From Siphonodentalium dalli (lineage: Eukaryota; Mollusca; Scaphopoda; Gadilida; Siphonodentaliidae), in NCBI GenBank assembly GCA_032622095.1, contig CP136061.1, positions 65,043,127-65,107,126 of the forward strand: a DNA stretch of 64,000 nucleotides, given 5' to 3'. Below, one piece after another: positions 60,701 through 64,000 of the stretch. How positions within the stretch are numbered: the stretch's first letter is position 1; the number at the start of each line of letters is the position of its first letter. Both the position numbers and the translations under genes were made by a program. Under the pieces are notes generated by a model that ran no database searches, had not been told where the DNA came from, and worked only from the letters and a program-made list of their open reading frames with translations.

Positions 60701-62215
60701 TCAGAACCATATATGGCTGACAAATGTCAATGATAAATATTGGTTATTAACCCTTCGATAACTGAATCCTCATGAGTAGTTACTTTATTCCCAATGTTTC
60801 ATTTATATTAATATTCAGCTAATAAGCTCAAACTGAGCCATGGCTTCAAATGAATCCTCAGAGTGTTCCAAGGTCTATTTTCATATTTTCCACTCATCAA
60901 TTTATAAACTTCATAAGGCCAAGATTTCTCATCGTCTGCCGGCATTTCCTCACAGCAATCGGATATGTTTGATATTTTGCCGACTTGCAAGCCTGATTGC
61001 TCAAGTGTGCGGAGTATGCGAGCCAGATTGCTTAGCCAGTAGGATGGAAACAAAGAAATTAGGCTTCCCTCAATGTGTAAAATATACCTGATGCGTCATG
61101 TAGGCGATCAGCATGTGATAGTATGTCACATGATAGCAGACTGGAAATAATACAAGTCGCTGAGTGAGAGTGCTAAGCCAGATTGCTCAAGTGTGGGATG
61201 GCCTATAGCATAATACATGCAGGTAAGCCTGGAACTCTGAACACATCTTCACAATAAACATTATCAAGATACTATTCAGACCAACACGCCCCAATATACA
61301 TTACTGCTACTGAATAGTAATAGCCTGGTATACCATCAATAAGTTCCTATGGTGTAATAGTGTCTCTTCCCATTGAGCCAATGTATCACGCTATTGAGAG
61401 CTTGGCTGGCAATAATGCCGCAATATACAGCTAGCTACTGGGAGATAATACCCCGAGCGTAGGCACCTACACCTAGACCGAGACGGAATAATTCGATTAC
61501 AAAAGCTGTGTCAGGATGCACACCATAAAGCCATTAATCCACCGCGGGGAAGGCATGACTCAGACACACACAAGGAAAATCCAAGAAATGGCTGTGGGCA
61601 AAACAAATGTAGTGACAGGAAAAAAATACGGAAGACGCAGATACTCTGATAGCACTCGTAAACAGAGACAGTCTATCAGAGATTATATGTAGAGATGCAA
61701 TACAATTCAATATGTTCATGCCCACACTCAGAATCACACTCTTGCTATTAAATTGTATGCACATTTTAGTGGAATATTATTGTTCGCAAACCAGCGCAAA
61801 CAGGAAAATTCCCCAGCACCATTTCAAAATCAGACAAGATATATTCCATGTTCCTTTAAGGTTCTGACTCCAGAGTATTAATACCATTATTCTTTGAGGA
61901 CCTATGTATTAAATCAGAAATATCACCTGATGCCAAATATAAAATAAATATAATCTAATTTCAGGGACAACATTTTGGAGAGAAATATCAAGATTTTCAT
62001 AAATTTCAAGCGAGTTCTATAAAAGACTAGTTTTGTAATCTTGTGGGTTTTGAAACCTGAATGTACCTTTAAACCATTGAATTGATTCAGAAGTGCAGTC
62101 GGCTTAATGAATATGCATGTAAATGTACAAGTCGTAGAGATAGGTGGCGGAGCAGGGTCTCCACCCCCCTTCAACCTCAACTGACACCAGAACAAATTGG
62201 ATAATGTTCCATTTA
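57734..62215. repeat. 4.48-kb tandem unit, copy 2 (4482 bases)
   Basis: Same content as copy 1, with family-4 at 58960-59171 and family-2 at 59890-60143. From about 1 kb in, it runs at a constant offset of 4482 from copy 1 with only a few substitutions (for example 55211/59709 region T/A and 56658/61139 region T/A). Confidence 0.95.
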
Positions 62216-64000
62216 GAGTATTTTATAGTAGAGAAAAGGGTATATTTAATTATATTAGTTATATTATGTGATAATTTTCTTCGACTAGGACGTCTTGACC
62301 GATTTTTAGAACCTCAAATTCCCAGCGAAATCCTTCCATTTAACTAAAAAACAGTCAAATCTGCATACATTACTTCTAAACTACTAACGACGGACTATTC
62401 AAGGATGTCTGATGCAGTCTGTAATAAAGTGAAGCAAGAAATGTAAATGCCTTCATGCAGGAGCAGAGAACGAGCAATATGCCTTTGAGATAGAACTCCA
62501 CGGAAATGTCAACTACAGCCGACAGAGAAGTGCTATCAGCAGGGTCACAGGAGTTAATTCAATCCCATTCCCCGACAAGATTCCTGCAAGATGAATTTTT
62601 CTCCCGAGACGATGTTCAACAAAACAGCACATGTGCCAGTTTAGAGAAGAATACGGGACGATAATTGCCAGGCTTCTCAGTGAATACACGTAGCTTGTGA
62701 GAGGGCACTGATTATGAACCCAGAGATGAGAAATACACAGAACCTGGTGGGAAGCACCTGGGGCCAATTTGATATAGAACACATGAATTAGGGAGTTCTT
62801 TACAGGGATCTATTACAATCTGTGCCTCCAGTCACTATGATCAGTTTCAGATTATCCTTGTTAGTTCTAACTAATGGTAACATAAAGCACTTGCATCTCA
62901 GACTCTTGAGACCTGTCTGTATTGTATGTCATAATTTTCACCAGATTTCATTTTTCTGGCAGGAATTTAGACTATGTACTTTAAAGGTACTCAATCTGAT
63001 CAGAAGGTCCTGATATCATCAAGATACAACAACAACATTTCTTCAAAATACCCTTTTGTTATCAGGATCGATTAATTGCAACAAAATAATGCTAACAACT
63101 GTCAACTATGGTATAAAATTTCCCAAAACGTGTTTTTTAACAACATTTTGTTCAATGAAATAATGCCATATTATCACTTGAGTATCACGAAATTTGGCCG
63201 TATTACCACTTGATTTTAGAGTTATCCATCTTCATCCGCAATTTTGTCCAAGACCATCCATTTGTATTAATTTTTTGGGCCACAAATAATTGCTCATCTC
63301 AAGAAATAACAAACTTCAAAAATCAATATCTGATCACTGAGCTTTGATGGGTGGGTTCCTCGACTCGATTCAAATATTTTTTACCCCTGAAGCCAAAGAA
63401 ATAGTAATTTAGGAGCGTAAATTCGGATAATGCATCTTTAACCATTTCTTTACTAAATGGATTCTCCCAATCATCTATAAAAGTATACATTGGTATGGTC
63501 TATTATTCATTTGGAGGTGCAGGACGACAGAAAGACAAATTGGTAATACTAAGTGCAGAAGGATTCATATTCAATGGTAGGCCTTTGTTGAACTAACTAT
63601 CTGAACATTTCATAAGGGTACAACTCTTCAATGAGTATTTCGTAATAAAAGGGTTAATAGCTAGAATGCAAGGTGCATCTGAATCGAGAATATTCTACTC
63701 AAAGATCTGCAGATGGTGGTGGTGTATCTACTCTTGATAACAGAATACTTGCAGATGGATAGTAATTTGAATCGCATTCAATCATTTACAGGGACCTTCC
63801 GATATAAATAAAATTAAACAACATGAATAAATTTGACTCCATAGTGTTTCTCTGCCTGTTGTATGCTTATATCAAAAGGGTATTTTAACAAAAATAGACC
63901 ATTTCTGTACATACTTTTACATCTGCATGGGAGAATCGAGTAATGAGTCACAGGAGATATAGTTAGATAGCTGGCTGAAAAAAGTAAATTAAAAAAACTT
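62216..64000. repeat. 4.48-kb tandem unit, copy 3 (cut by window end)
   Basis: The first 1785 bases of a third unit are visible, including family-4 at 63442-63653. I noticed no difference from copy 2, and it shares all copy-2 variants that distinguish copy 2 from copy 1. The array continues beyond 64000. Confidence 0.95.

Larger units (their letters stand above)
40613..64000 (-). other. NAV intron upstream of exon A (partial, more than 23 kb)
   Basis: Exon A starts in phase 0 with an acceptor at its right edge, so this stretch is intron unless a small CH exon was missed. It holds hAT-like and TTAA elements and ends in the 4.48-kb tandem array. I see nothing recognisable in 41575-42096, 42349-42920, 43144-45192, 45667-46393, 46835-46896, 48256-50904 and 51374-52565, apart from poly(C)/poly(G) runs and the short repeats listed separately. 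Confidence 0.65.

Overview
The window is eukaryotic: AT-rich, intron-dominated, with one recognisable protein-coding gene and many small transposable elements. The gene is a neuron navigator (NAV; unc-53 / sickie family) on the minus strand. Several repeats end in ACGGAC-type tails joined to short inverted repeats. That style is familiar from bivalve and other molluscan genomes, so I infer a marine mollusc, probably a bivalve; the species cannot be read from the sequence.

Gene layout, in transcript order from right to left: exon A (40540-40612, end of the calponin-homology domain), exon B (38836-39019, last CH helix plus a Gln-rich stretch), exon C (32003-32187, Asn/Ser-rich linker) and exon D (6582-8829, a 2248-base Ser/Thr/Pro-rich exon with EB-binding motifs and the NAV 'SGYMSDGD' signature). 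All four have canonical splice sites and their phases join without a break. The 5' exons lie to the right of the window, and the coiled-coil and AAA-type exons to the left.

Introns. 1-6581 holds small TA- and TTAA-flanked elements and a CpG-richer island with a broken THAP domain. 8830-32002 holds a retroelement ORF, satellite-like tandem repeats and many foldback elements. 32188-38835 holds more foldbacks and a 13-copy minisatellite built from the end of exon B together with its splice donor. 39020-40539 holds a long palindrome. 40613-64000 (upstream intron) holds hAT-like and TTAA-flanked elements. It ends in a tandem array of a ~4.48-kb unit, of which two full copies and part of a third are visible.

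Mobile elements. Four recurring non-autonomous families can be separated by eye: (1) a ~200-220 bp full palindrome with TA duplications (Tc1/mariner-like); (2) a ~250 bp double-hairpin element at TTAA; (3) a 230-440 bp double-hairpin element with perfect 8-bp duplications (hAT-like); (4) a ~210-265 bp element at TTAA with CCCTTTCTTTACTAAAT ends. Several further TTAA elements share only the terminal CCCTTT. No transposase long enough to be active was seen. Most short ORFs are read-through of these repeats.
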